Shown piece after piece: positions 25,632 to 34,319 of a stretch of 64,000 nt of DNA (position 1 is its first letter; each line of letters starts with the position of its first letter). The notes under the pieces were generated by a model that saw only the letters and a program-made list of their open reading frames with translations, did no database searches and was not told where the DNA came from. Location of the stretch: NCBI RefSeq assembly GCF_016031625.1, contig NZ_JACCHP010000013.1, positions 120,934-184,933 on the forward strand. The letters are read 5' to 3'. Both the position numbers and the translations under genes were made by a program. The stretch comes from Bradyrhizobium agreste (GTDB taxonomy: Bacteria; Pseudomonadota; Alphaproteobacteria; Rhizobiales; Xanthobacteraceae).

Positions 25632-26786
25632 TCAGGATGTCGCGGCCGTTTTGCCTGGCGGAATTGCCGTATCGCCCGCAAGGCCGATCTCCTGGCGCAA
25701 CGCGTCGGTGTGCTCGCCGAGCACGGACACGGTCTTGGCCGGCGCCGTGTCAGCCCCCGACATCCGAAACGGCAGGTTGAGCACCCGGAACGAGCCGCCC
25801 TCGTCCCGCACCTCGGAGAGCGCGCGGCGATGCGCAAGCTGCGGATCGGCCAAGGCCTCGGACACGCTGCGATAGGCCGAGGCCGGCACGCCGGCAGCGC
25901 CAAGTGCGCGGAGGCATGCATCGGTCGAAAGCTGCCGCGACCAGATTTCGACGCCGTCCATCAGCTCAGCCCAGTTCTCGCGGCGCGCGGCATAGGTGGC
26001 GAAGCGTGGATCGGAGACCCAGTCCGGGCGGCCGATCACCCCCATCAAGGCTTGAAACGTCTTCTCGCTGGCGATCGTGATCATGACGTAGCCGCTTGCC
26101 GTCTCGGTCGGTCCGAACATCGGGCGCGGCGGCGGTGCCACCGCGAATTGCGAGCTCTGCAGCTCGGTCAGCGTCAGCGACAGCATGGTTTCCAGCATGG
26201 AGACGTCGATGTGCTGGCCGATTCCCGTCACGGTGCGCTGATAAAGCGCGGACGCGATCGCGCCAAAACCGTAGGTCCCGGTGACGACGTCGGCGTGGTA
26301 GATGCCGCAATAGTCAGGACGATTGCGGCCTGGCTGGTAGGCGAGATGCGCCATATCGTAGCCCGAGGCCGCGTGGATGACCGGGGCGTAGGCCGGCAGC
26401 TCGGCCGAGGGCCCGGTCTGGCCGTAGCCCGAGATCGAGCAGTAGATCAGCCTCGGATTGACCTGACGCAGGCTGTCGTAGTCGAGCCGAAGGCGGCGCA
26501 TCACGCCGGGACGGAAGTTCTCGACCAGAATGTCCGATGTCGCGGCCAGCCGGCGCACCGCCTCCTTGCCGTCCTCGGACTTGAGGTCGAGGACCACGCT
26601 CTTCTTGCCGACATTGAGCTGGCCGAACGCGGTGCTGCAGCCGTTGCGGAGGGGAGGCCGGGTCCGCATCGTCTCGCCGCCGTCGGTCTCGATCTTGATG
26701 ACCTCGGCGCCCATGTCGGCGAGCATCCGCGTGCAATGGGGCCCGGCGATCGTCGTCGAAAAATCCAGCACCCGCAAACCCGCCAT
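25632..26786 (-). CDS. CaiB/BaiF-family (class III) CoA transferase
   Basis: A 384-residue enzyme of the formyl-CoA transferase family, which transfers CoA between carboxylic acids through an aspartyl-CoA intermediate. Family motifs include the N-terminal LRVLDFSTTIAGP and the YCGIYHADVVTG segment holding the likely nucleophile Asp. The open frame is 976 codons long, but the part beyond about 26830 overlaps the glycogen synthase gene on the other strand and is not coding. ATG at 26786 is preferred; an in-frame ATG at 26828 is an alternative. Gene order (CoA transferase, then transporter, then alcohol dehydrogenase and decarboxylating dehydrogenase) suggests uptake and oxidation of one carboxylate, but that is inference. 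Confidence 0.88.
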   Translation of the reverse strand: MAGLRVLDFSTTIAGPHCTRMLADMGAEVIKIETDGGETMRTRPPLRNGCSTAFGQLNVGKKSVVLDLKSEDGKEAVRRLAATSDILVENFRPGVMRRLRLDYDSLRQVNPRLIYCSISGYGQTGPSAELPAYAPVIHAASGYDMAHLAYQPGRNRPDYCGIYHADVVTGTYGFGAIASALYQRTVTGIGQHIDVSMLETMLSLTLTELQSSQFAVAPPPRPMFGPTETASGYVMITIASEKTFQALMGVIGRPDWVSDPRFATYAARRENWAELMDGVEIWSRQLSTDACLRALGAAGVPASAYRSVSEALADPQLAHRRALSEVRDEGGSFRVLNLPFRMSGADTAPAKTVSVLGEHTDALRQEIGLAGDTAIPPGKTAATS

Positions 26787-27020
26787 GACCTTTGTCAACG
26801 TCCCCTCATGCTTATCTGCTAGCTGCATGCCTGCCTGCGTCCTTGGTCTCTTTGGAACCATCGAAGATCTTTGTTGTTGATGCGGCGACCCTAGAGGGCG
26901 GCGGCTGAGTAGGAAAGTGTTTACCGAGCAGACGTGCCGCGTGGGCGGGCTTTGGAATTCCAGCATAACTGGACCCGTTCTTGCATAGCAGCAAGCGGGA
27001 TCGGAAGAGGGCGGCTGTTC

Positions 27021-28436
27021 TTGAGGGTCTTGTTCGTCACCACAGAGATGGACGACTTCGTTCGCGTCGGCGGACTGGGCGCCGTTTCCGCCGCCCTCCC
27101 CCGCGCGCTTCGCTCCTTCGCCGATATCCGGATCATGCTGCCCGGCTATCGCGACATCATCGAGCAACTCACGCATATTCAGGTCGTTGGCCGCTGTCCC
27201 GCATTCGCGGAGATGCCGGCCTGCTCGCTCGGCCGTGCCGCCACCAAGGACGGCCTGCCGGTCTATGTGCTGTTGTGCTCGCAGCTCTATGACCGACCCG
27301 GAAACCCATATGGCGACGAGCTCGGGCGCGATTGGTCCGACAACGACATCCGCTTCGCGCGCTTCGCCTCGGCCGCCGCTGAGCTCGCCATGGGCAAGCT
27401 GGACAAGAATTGGGCAGCAGACCTGATCCATGCCAACGACTGGCAGGCCGCGCTGGTGCCCGCCTATCTGGCTTGGCAGGGCGCCAAGCTGCCGTCCATC
27501 CTGACCATCCATAACCTGGCCTATCAGGGCCTCTTCCCGAAGGACTTGCTGCGGCGGATCGGCGCACCGGAGAGCTCCTTCCACATCGACGGCGTCGAGT
27601 TCTACGATCAGGTCTCCTTCCTCAAGGCGGGCCTCGTCTACGCCTCGCACCTCACCACGGTCAGCGGCACCTATGCGCGGGAGATCACCACGCCCGAGTT
27701 CGGCTGCGGCCTGGAGGGCCTGCTCCGCCTGCGCTCGGACGCGGCCGAGCTCACCGGCATCCTCAACGGCATCGACGAGAGCTGGGATCCGCGGTCGTGC
27801 GCCCAGCTCGCCCAGCAATTCGGCGCCGGCGACTGGGTCGGCAAGAAGGCGAATGCGGACTACGTCCGCAAGCAGTTCGGGCTGGCGGTCTCGCGCGGGC
27901 CGATGTTCGGCATCGTCGCGCGACTCGTGCACCAGAAGGGCATCGACCTCGTTCTGTCGGCGGCTGACGAAATCGTCGACGCCGGCGGCCAGATCGTGGT
28001 CACCGGCTCCGGCGAGCCCGCGCTCGAGCAGGCCTTGATCGACGCGCACCGCCGTCGCCCCGACGCGATCGGGGTCGCGATCGGCTTCAACGACGCCCAA
28101 GCGCGGCGCATCTTCGCCGGCAGCGACTTCACCTTGATGCCGTCGCGGTTCGAGCCGTGCGGGCTCAGCCAGATGTACGCGCAGCGCTTCGGCTCGCTGC
28201 CGATCGGTCACCAGACCGGCGGCCTCGCCGAGACCATCAGCGACGGCGAGACCGGCTTCCTGTTCTCGAAGCCCTCGCGCGAGTCGTTCCTCGGCGGCGT
28301 GCGGCGGGCCTTCTCCGCCTTCATGGCCCACGACCAGCTCGATACGATGCGCCGCAGCGCGATGGGGCGCTCGTTCTCCTGGAGCATCGCGGCCGGCAGC
28401 TACAGCGCGCTGTACCGCAAGCTGGCGTCGGTGTGA
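27021..28436 (+). CDS. glgA: glycogen synthase (starch synthase, GT5 type)
   Basis: A 471-residue GT-B glycosyltransferase that extends alpha-1,4-glucan from ADP-glucose. The N-terminal motif is RVGGL (Arg15) where classical GlgA has KTGGL with Lys15; the C-terminal QTGGL motif is intact. HANDWQAALVP and MPSRFEPCGLSQMYA are family hallmarks. TTG at 27021 gives the usual MRVLFVTTEM start and has AGAGG upstream; the frame is open to 26934. It is not near glgB, glgC or glgP, and its neighbours are an MpaB-like gene and the CoA transferase gene. The Lys-to-Arg change may alter donor binding. Confidence 0.88.
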   Translation: MRVLFVTTEMDDFVRVGGLGAVSAALPRALRSFADIRIMLPGYRDIIEQLTHIQVVGRCPAFAEMPACSLGRAATKDGLPVYVLLCSQLYDRPGNPYGDELGRDWSDNDIRFARFASAAAELAMGKLDKNWAADLIHANDWQAALVPAYLAWQGAKLPSILTIHNLAYQGLFPKDLLRRIGAPESSFHIDGVEFYDQVSFLKAGLVYASHLTTVSGTYAREITTPEFGCGLEGLLRLRSDAAELTGILNGIDESWDPRSCAQLAQQFGAGDWVGKKANADYVRKQFGLAVSRGPMFGIVARLVHQKGIDLVLSAADEIVDAGGQIVVTGSGEPALEQALIDAHRRRPDAIGVAIGFNDAQARRIFAGSDFTLMPSRFEPCGLSQMYAQRFGSLPIGHQTGGLAETISDGETGFLFSKPSRESFLGGVRRAFSAFMAHDQLDTMRRSAMGRSFSWSIAAGSYSALYRKLASV

Positions 28437-28445
28437 GACACCGCT

Positions 28446-28550
28446 GTCATTCCGGGGCGCGCCGCTTGGCGCGAACCCGGAATCCATCGTTCCGCCGGAA
28501 TGCTGGGAGAAATGGATTCCGGGTTCGCGCTCCGCGCGCCCCGGAATGAC
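28446..28550. repeat. palindromic intergenic repeat, GTCATTCCGGGG type
   Basis: GTCATTCCGGGGCGCGC at the left end and its near-perfect complement ending in CCCCGGAATGAC at 28550 form the outer arms, with an inner pair GAACCCGGAATCCA/TGGATTCCGGGTTC. Same type as the repeat at 18962-19039. It starts 10 bases after the glgA stop and may serve as its transcript end. Confidence 0.85.
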
Positions 28551-28578
28551 AAGCTGCGACAAGCTTGGCCTCGAGACC

Positions 28579-29526
28579 CTATTTCCCGCGCACGTCCATC
28601 TGCGGCCGGCCGATCCAGGCGCGGTTGAGGCACCGTATCATCCAATCAGGCCGCGCTTCGCCCCGCAGCCGCGCCTGCGCTTCCTGGTAGGGACCGACAT
28701 AGCGCAGCCTGTCGGGCAGTTTCGGATAGACGCGCCTGATCCATCGCAGTGCGTTGTCGGCGGATCGGATTCCGCGCGCGTCGAGCTCAAAGCCGAAGCC
28801 TGCACGCAAGCGCTCCGGCAGCATGCTCGCGGTGAGCGCGCGATACCAGCGCGGCGGCCGCAACCACGGGCGTGCGCCCGTGAAGATCTGCGCCGCGATC
28901 TCGCGTGCTGCGCTGCTGACCGTCAGCGTCTCCGACTGCGCCATTGCCTTGGTGTAGGCGACGAAGCCGGACCAGTCCGCCGGCAAATCATTCCCCGTCA
29001 ATCCGAACAGGGCGCCGTACAGCCTGGCCTCGCTCCAATAGCGATCGCGCTCCTCCGCCGAGAGTGGCGGCAGCACCAGATCATGCGCCATCACGGCGGT
29101 CTCGACCAGCGTGGCGTGAACCCAGCGCAGCGCCGGGACGTCGTTGGCACAATAGCGCGAGCCTGCAGCAAAGGGGCCGACGGTCTCGGGCATCTGCCCG
29201 ATGATCATGCCATGACGCCGATGCAATTGTCGCGACGACGACAGCGCCTGGTCGAGCGAGCCGAACACCATCGGGAAGACAATTCCGAAGGTGCGGTGAA
29301 ATCGGCCGATCGGATCTGCAAAGGTGCTCGAATGTTCGGCGATGGCGGCCGCGACCCAGGGATGCGCCAGTTGCAGCAACAGCGCGCGGCCGGCTCCGAC
29401 AAAGATCATGGCCTCGCGATCGATCCGCCAAGTGACGGAGGACGGGCCGAACACACCGGCATTCGGACCCGCCGCGTGAGCGCGGACGAAATCAAGCGTT
29501 GCCTCGAGATCTTTCTCTGTGACCAA
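28579..29526 (-). CDS. oxygenase MpaB family protein (DUF2236)
   Basis: A 315-residue, mostly helical protein of the DUF2236/MpaB family, which includes the haem-b latex-clearing proteins and the fungal MpaB oxygenase. His residues in LLLQLAHPWVA, FHRTFG and LRWVHATLVETA are the conserved family positions that could hold haem; which is the ligand is not resolved here. No signal peptide is visible. The frame starts at TTG 29526 with GAGG upstream. Substrate unknown. It lies alone on the minus strand between the repeat and the patatin gene (gap 88 bases). Confidence 0.85.
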   Translation of the reverse strand: MVTEKDLEATLDFVRAHAAGPNAGVFGPSSVTWRIDREAMIFVGAGRALLLQLAHPWVAAAIAEHSSTFADPIGRFHRTFGIVFPMVFGSLDQALSSSRQLHRRHGMIIGQMPETVGPFAAGSRYCANDVPALRWVHATLVETAVMAHDLVLPPLSAEERDRYWSEARLYGALFGLTGNDLPADWSGFVAYTKAMAQSETLTVSSAAREIAAQIFTGARPWLRPPRWYRALTASMLPERLRAGFGFELDARGIRSADNALRWIRRVYPKLPDRLRYVGPYQEAQARLRGEARPDWMIRCLNRAWIGRPQMDVRGK

Positions 29527-29614
29527 TTGCAGGCCTCGCGACCAGACCCGGCAACACTAGCCCAGACCGCGCGCTCGGGAAATCCTCATCGCGCGGGACA
29601 ATGAAGGACGACCT

Positions 29615-30757
29615 TCACTCCGCGGCCATCGGCATCTCGTCCATATGCTCGTGCAGCACAACGCCGGCGAGCGGATCGAATTCGCCGATCCAGGGCTTGC
29701 GCGCCAGTACCGACTTGGTGTGCGCATAGCCGGCGTGCCAGCGCCGCGTGATCCCGGACGGACTGAAGTCGATATCCTTGGTATGGGTCTCGTGCTCGAG
29801 CTGCGGCGCCAGCAGCCGCACCACATGCATGCGGGTTGGACAGCCGTAGCTCGTCAGCTCCCTCACTGCGGGATCGTTGCGCTCGCTGTCGGACAGCCGG
29901 GCCGCGAGCTGGTTGATGACATGGCGCAGCTGATGGGCCTGCTGCTGGCGCGCGATCTGGCTGGCGATGCGGCTGGAATATTGCACGTCCTTGTGCCGGT
30001 TCAGCACCTCCGCCATCGTGGTCGGCTCCGGCCCGACCGGATTCCACAGATGCACGGAGAAGATCAGCGAATCCCGGCGTGGATTGTCGTCGAACACCGC
30101 CTCGGTCGGCGTGTTCGACAGGATGCCGCCGTCCCAATAGAGCTCGCCGTCGATGCGCACGGCGGGGAAAGCCGGCGGCAGCGCGCCCGAAGCCATCACA
30201 TGCTTCACCGTCAGCTCGCCGTCGCGGCTGTCGAAATAGCGCATTGCACTGGTGCCGACATGAGCCGCACCGACCGTCAGACGCGGCGCGCAGCGGTTGG
30301 CCAGGTCGAAATCGACGAGCTCGCTCAGCGTCTTTTCCAGCGGCGCGGTCGAATAATAGCCGGCGTGATCGGCGCCCAGCGGATAGGAATCGCCGGCATG
30401 GGCCAGCGGATTGGGCCGGAAGAAACCGGCAATGCCGTGGGTCACGGTCGACCAATAGGCCAGCTTCTCGTTGAAGCCGGGAAACGCGGTGCGCCAGTCC
30501 CAGACCGGCTGCTGCTCCATCCGCTTCCAGAACTCCCGCAAGCGCGCGAGGCGGTGCTCGGGCGGGTTGCCGGCGATGAGGCTCGCATTGATGGCGCCGA
30601 TCGAGGTGCCGATGATCCAGTCCGGCTCGATGCCGGCTTCGTGCAAGGCCTGGTAGACCCCGGCCTGGTACGAGCCGAGCGCGCCGCCGCCCTGAAGCAC
30701 GAGCACGACCTGCCCCGGCAGGTCGAACTTCTTCTGCGAATTGTCCTGCGTGCTCAT
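29615..30757 (-). CDS. patatin-like phospholipase/esterase
   Basis: A 380-residue hydrolase with the oxyanion-hole LQGGGALGSYQAG motif, the nucleophile elbow GTSIGAIN and the catalytic Asp motif DGGILSNTP, so the Ser-Asp dyad is intact. The C-terminal part resembles DUF3734, found in many alphaproteobacterial patatins. ATG at 30757 follows CAGGAGCGAG. It is 58 bases downstream of the 3-hydroxybutyrate dehydrogenase gene on the same strand; such pairs are often linked to polyhydroxybutyrate granules, so release of 3-hydroxybutyrate or lipid turnover is a reasonable guess. Confidence 0.9.
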   Translation of the reverse strand: MSTQDNSQKKFDLPGQVVLVLQGGGALGSYQAGVYQALHEAGIEPDWIIGTSIGAINASLIAGNPPEHRLARLREFWKRMEQQPVWDWRTAFPGFNEKLAYWSTVTHGIAGFFRPNPLAHAGDSYPLGADHAGYYSTAPLEKTLSELVDFDLANRCAPRLTVGAAHVGTSAMRYFDSRDGELTVKHVMASGALPPAFPAVRIDGELYWDGGILSNTPTEAVFDDNPRRDSLIFSVHLWNPVGPEPTTMAEVLNRHKDVQYSSRIASQIARQQQAHQLRHVINQLAARLSDSERNDPAVRELTSYGCPTRMHVVRLLAPQLEHETHTKDIDFSPSGITRRWHAGYAHTKSVLARKPWIGEFDPLAGVVLHEHMDEMPMAAE

Positions 30758-30815
30758 GTCTCGCTCCTGGTGAGCTTGCACCGTTCGAATATTCGACTTG
30801 CTGCGCCGGCCCATG

Positions 30816-31640
30816 TCAATGCGCGGTCCAACCGCCGTCGACCGGCAGCGCAACGCCGGTGATCGAGGCCGCCGCGTCCGTCGACAGGAACACCGCTAGC
30901 GCGCCGAGTTCCTCGACGGTGGCAAAGCGCTTGTTTGGCTGCTGTGCCAGCAGAACGTCGCGGATCACCTGATCGCGCGAGATGCCGTGCGCCTTCGCCT
31001 GCCCGTCGATCTGTGCCTCGACGAGTGGGGTATAGACATAGCCGGGGCAGATCGCGTTGCAGGTGATGCCCTGCTCCGCCGTCTCCAACGCCGTCACCTT
31101 GGTGAGACCGACGATGCCATGCTTGGCGGTGACATAGGCCGCCTTGAACGGCGAGCCGACCAGGCCGTGCGCCGAGGCAATGTTGATGATCCGGCCAAAA
31201 CCGTTCTGCCGCATCGCCGGCAATGCGAGCCGCGTGGTGTGGAAGGCCGAGGACAGGTTGATCGCGAGGATCTGGTCCCATTTCTCGACCGGAAACCTGT
31301 CGAGCGGCGCGACGTGCTGGATGCCGGCATTGTTCACAAGGATGTCCAGCCGGCCGGATTGGGCCACCGTGGCCGCGATCATCTCGGCGATCGATTTCGG
31401 CCGCGTCATATCCGCCGGCGAGTAGCTGGCCTTGACGCCGAATTCCGCGGCGATCTGCTCGCGCGTCCGGCCGATCTCGCTGGCGACACCAAGGCCATTG
31501 AGCACGATGTCGGCACCGGAGGCGGCCAGGGCCCGTGCGATGCCGAGACCGATGCCGCTGGTGGACCCAGTCACCAGCGCCACCTTGCCGGCCAGCACGC
31601 GTGAGGAAGCGGACGTCTGCGTCTTGATGGGGATATTCAT
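30816..31640 (-). CDS. 3-hydroxybutyrate dehydrogenase (SDR family)
   Basis: A 274-residue short-chain dehydrogenase with TGSTSGIGLGIA (cofactor binding), NNAG, and the catalytic Ser-Tyr-Lys set (Ser in INIASAHGLVG; YVTAK). The segment AHGLVGSPFKAAYV and the long C-terminal lid (IDGQAKAHGI...LLAQQPNKRF) match bacterial D-3-hydroxybutyrate dehydrogenases, which oxidise 3-hydroxybutyrate to acetoacetate with NAD. ATG at 31640. Divergent from a LysR gene 180 bases away, which may regulate it. Confidence 0.92.
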   Translation of the reverse strand: MNIPIKTQTSASSRVLAGKVALVTGSTSGIGLGIARALAASGADIVLNGLGVASEIGRTREQIAAEFGVKASYSPADMTRPKSIAEMIAATVAQSGRLDILVNNAGIQHVAPLDRFPVEKWDQILAINLSSAFHTTRLALPAMRQNGFGRIINIASAHGLVGSPFKAAYVTAKHGIVGLTKVTALETAEQGITCNAICPGYVYTPLVEAQIDGQAKAHGISRDQVIRDVLLAQQPNKRFATVEELGALAVFLSTDAAASITGVALPVDGGWTAH

Positions 31641-31820
31641 GATCCAGACCTCTTTCTCGGCGCGAACCGCGCCAGGCTGGAGCGAAATCTGCGGGATCTC
31701 CGGGATTTGCGGAAATGCCGGTTGGCTTCCGAGTCCATACGCCCGCGCTATCGCAGGCGGGATGTCATTTCGCGCCCTGATCGGCTAGATTTCCGGTCGA
31801 TTTTTGCTGGGAGCCGATCC

Positions 31821-32708
31821 ATGGAAATGCACCAGGTCCGCTATTTCCTCGCGGTGGCGCAGCTCTTGAACTTCACGCGCGCGGCCGAGGAGTGCAACGT
31901 CACGCAGCCCTCGCTGACGCGCGCGATCAAGCAGCTCGAGGCCGAGCTTGGCGGCGACCTGTTCCGCCGCGAGCGCCCCGCCGCGCAATTGACCGAGCTC
32001 GGCCAGCGCATGCATCCGCTTCTGAAGCAGTGCTACGACGCGGCCGTCGGCGCGCGCTCGCTGGCCTCCTCGTTCAAGAGCGGAGAGATCGGTGCGCTCC
32101 GCATTGCGCTGACGCATTCGATCGACCTCGCCCTCCTGATTCCACATCTCAACGAGATCAAGCGGCAGTTCAACCGGCTCGAATTCCGTTTCCTGCGCGG
32201 CTCGGCTCGTGAGGTCGGCGACTTCCTGAAGAAGGGCGATGCCGAGCTCGGCATCGCGGCCGAGATCGACGAGGCCTGGGACCGGCTGGATGTCTGGCCG
32301 CTGTTCACCGAGAACTTCGAGCTCGTCGTCGGCGACGGGCACCGGCTGGCCGGCCGCAACTCGGTCGAACTGGACGATCTGCGATCGGAGCTGCTGCTGA
32401 GCCGAACCTTCTGCGAGCACGCGCGCCGCATCTCCGCGAGCCTGCGCGAGCACGGCATCGACATCGAACAGGGCCATGAGGTCTCGAACGAGCGCGATTT
32501 GATCGAGCTGGTCGAGGCCGAGATGGGCATCGCCATGGTGCCGCACACCTCACCGGTGCCGGAGCGGCTGACCCGCGCCGCAGTCACCGGGCTCGACGCC
32601 CGCCGCACCGTCAACCTCTATGGGATCGCCGGCCGGCAACGCACCGCTGTGGGCAATGCCGTGATGCGCATGCTGCGCGGCGCCGACTGGCGCGCGATCG
32701 CGGGATAG
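31821..32708 (+). CDS. LysR-family transcriptional regulator
   Basis: A 295-residue regulator with a classical N-terminal HTH (MEMHQVRYFLAVAQLLNFTRAAEECNVT, residues 1-28, continuing to ~60) and an effector domain. The HTH region is close to the CynR/OxyR-like branch. ATG at 31821 has GGGAG upstream; the frame is open from 31707. It is divergent from the 3-hydroxybutyrate dehydrogenase gene and convergent with the peroxiredoxin gene, whose stop is nine bases away. Confidence 0.9.
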   Translation: MEMHQVRYFLAVAQLLNFTRAAEECNVTQPSLTRAIKQLEAELGGDLFRRERPAAQLTELGQRMHPLLKQCYDAAVGARSLASSFKSGEIGALRIALTHSIDLALLIPHLNEIKRQFNRLEFRFLRGSAREVGDFLKKGDAELGIAAEIDEAWDRLDVWPLFTENFELVVGDGHRLAGRNSVELDDLRSELLLSRTFCEHARRISASLREHGIDIEQGHEVSNERDLIELVEAEMGIAMVPHTSPVPERLTRAAVTGLDARRTVNLYGIAGRQRTAVGNAVMRMLRGADWRAIAG

Positions 32709-32717
32709 CGCCGACGT

Positions 32718-33434
32718 TCAATTCTCCCGGCTCGCGCGCTCGAGCGCTTCGATCAGATCGTCGATCTCCATGCGCTTGCGGAAGTCCGGGTCGACGAAGC
32801 GGGCTTTCACGATGCCGTCGCGTCCGACCACGAACACGGCCGGGATCGGCAACATCCAGCCGTCATTGCCATGGAATTTCGCCATGTCCTGATAGGACAG
32901 CAATTGCTGGATCTCGGCCCCGAGCCAGATCGCGAGGTTGAGCGACAGCGCATAGCCGTTGTCGAGATCCGTCAGGATCGGAAACGGCGCGCCGGATTCG
33001 GCCTTGAGCTGCCCGGTATATTCCTGCGTCTCCGGCATGATCGCGACGACCTGCGCCCCCATCGCGTTGATGCGATCCAGCGCCTGGACCACGGCGCGGA
33101 CATTGAGCCGGCAATAGGGACACCAATGGCCGCGGAAGAACATCACCGCGACGGGGCCTCCCTCCAGCAGCGAGGGCAGCGACACCAGACGCCCACCCTC
33201 GTCGGGCAGCATGAACGGCGGCATCGCATCACCCGGCCGCGGCGCGGTCTCGCCGCCGCCGTTGCCATTCAATCGCGCGACCAGGCGATCGACCGCCTCG
33301 CCATAGGCCGGAAAGACCTTGCGGCTGGCATCGGCATAGGCGCGGAGCTGTTCGTTCAGCGTGCCGTCCATGTCGCGGCAGCGCCGGAAGGCGAGCCTGA
33401 GCTGTTCGGCGTCGGCTGGCGAGAGAAACGTCAT
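32718..33434 (-). CDS. peroxiredoxin-like (AhpC/TSA) thioredoxin-fold protein
   Basis: A 238-residue protein. The C-terminal ~170 residues are a thioredoxin fold with a FFRGHWCPYCRLN motif, which supplies both a peroxidatic-type Cys and a second Cys in a CPYC arrangement, so it could act as peroxiredoxin or as disulfide reductase. The first ~65 residues are helical. ATG at 33434 has AGCAGGAAG upstream; the longer open frame to 33563 is not needed. It is divergent from a secreted cupin gene across a 314-base region with palindromes. Confidence 0.85.
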   Translation of the reverse strand: MTFLSPADAEQLRLAFRRCRDMDGTLNEQLRAYADASRKVFPAYGEAVDRLVARLNGNGGGETAPRPGDAMPPFMLPDEGGRLVSLPSLLEGGPVAVMFFRGHWCPYCRLNVRAVVQALDRINAMGAQVVAIMPETQEYTGQLKAESGAPFPILTDLDNGYALSLNLAIWLGAEIQQLLSYQDMAKFHGNDGWMLPIPAVFVVGRDGIVKARFVDPDFRKRMEIDDLIEALERASREN

Positions 33435-33610
33435 CTTCCTGCTCCGGCTTTCCCTAAGGGCGAATACTAGTTTCCCGGTCCGCCCGCCCGCAAGGGGCGA
33501 CCGCAATGCCAGGACGCCCATTGCGGATTGACGCGGACGCCCACCAATCGGGCGCGCTGGCATCGGACGCCGGATGCTGCGAAAGCGGAAATGCCGATGC
33601 CCAATCGGTT

Positions 33611-33646
33611 CGATAGCTGCCGCCTATCGGCATAGCGCAGGGCTAT
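33611..33646. promoter_or_regulatory. double dyad in the divergent peroxiredoxin/cupin promoter
   Basis: CGATAG (33611-33616) and CTATCG (33624-33629) form a perfect dyad around a seven-base spacer, containing the T-N11-A core of LysR-type sites. Three bases on, ATAGC (33632-33636) and GCTAT (33642-33646) form a second dyad. The remaining parts of this 314-base intergenic stretch (33435-33748) show no gene. Assignment to a specific regulator is inference; the LysR gene at 31821 is the nearest candidate. Confidence 0.5.
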
Positions 33647-33748
33647 CGCATCGAAAGCAAGCCGGCATTTCAAGATGAAGACGGTCTCGACGAAGCTCCT
33701 GCCATAGCCCGCGGCCATCAGGGTTGCGGCCAACAGAGGAGACCTTCC

Positions 33749-34228
33749 ATGTCTAGCCATCTCACATTGTCGCGCGTGGTTTGGACAGGCGTTGCCGTTC
33801 TCGGCGCGCTGACATTTGCGACGCCGGTTTTCGCCGGCGAATGTCCGGCCGGCAAGACCAAGCCGAACGCGCAGCAGATGGTCGACTACAAGCCCGTCGG
33901 CGTCACCGACGTGACGCTCGGCGCGATCGATCTCGGCAAGCAGCCCGCCCATATCGAGGGTCGCGAGCTGCGCTTCCGCAAGCTGACCATCGCGCCCGGC
34001 GGCATCGTCCCCTGGCACAGCCACGACGATCGCCCTGCCCTGATCTTCGTGCAGCAGGGCGAGATCGTCGAATACGCCTCCAACTGCGTCGACCCGATCG
34101 TGCACAAGGCCGGCGACATCCGCCCCGAAGTCTACGGCACCTCGCATTGGTGGAAGAACCTCGGCAAGGAGACCGTCATTCTCTATGTCGGCGACGTCCG
34201 CAAGGATCCCAACGACCATCACATGTAA
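33749..34228 (+). CDS. secreted cupin-domain protein
   Basis: A 159-residue protein with a signal peptide (MSSHLTLSRVVWTGVAV..., cleavage near VFAG, residue ~30). The rest is one small beta-barrel cupin with WHSHDDRPALIFVQQGEI (metal-ligand-like His pair) in motif 1 and the second motif after AGDIRPEVYGTSHWW. It probably acts in the periplasm, as metal-dependent enzyme or ligand binder. RBS AGAGGAGA. Followed by a 13-bp hairpin and an MFS gene on the same strand. Confidence 0.85.
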   Translation: MSSHLTLSRVVWTGVAVLGALTFATPVFAGECPAGKTKPNAQQMVDYKPVGVTDVTLGAIDLGKQPAHIEGRELRFRKLTIAPGGIVPWHSHDDRPALIFVQQGEIVEYASNCVDPIVHKAGDIRPEVYGTSHWWKNLGKETVILYVGDVRKDPNDHHM

Positions 34229-34263
34229 CGAGCGCTCTCCAGCCCCAGCGCGTTCGTTACGAA

Positions 34264-34298
34264 ATGCGGCGCCCGGGACTCCATGCCGGGTGCCGCAT
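34264..34298 (+). terminator. hairpin between cupin and MFS genes
   Basis: ATGCGGCGCCCGG (34264-34276) and CCGGGTGCCGCAT (34286-34298) pair over 13 bp with one G-U pair and a nine-base loop. It starts 36 bases after the cupin stop and ends 21 bases before the MFS start. No T run, so it may be a partial terminator, an mRNA stabiliser, or an attenuator of the MFS gene. Confidence 0.55.
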
Positions 34299-34319
34299 CC
34301 CTCACAGGATCATCATGCC

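Noticed and set aside
26830..28562. The upstream half of a very long minus-strand frame continuous with the CoA transferase gene
   Set aside because: It lies antisense to the glycogen synthase gene, has a composition of Arg/Asp/Glu/Ala typical of shadow frames in GC-rich DNA, and no domain is recognisable before the CaiB start at 26786.
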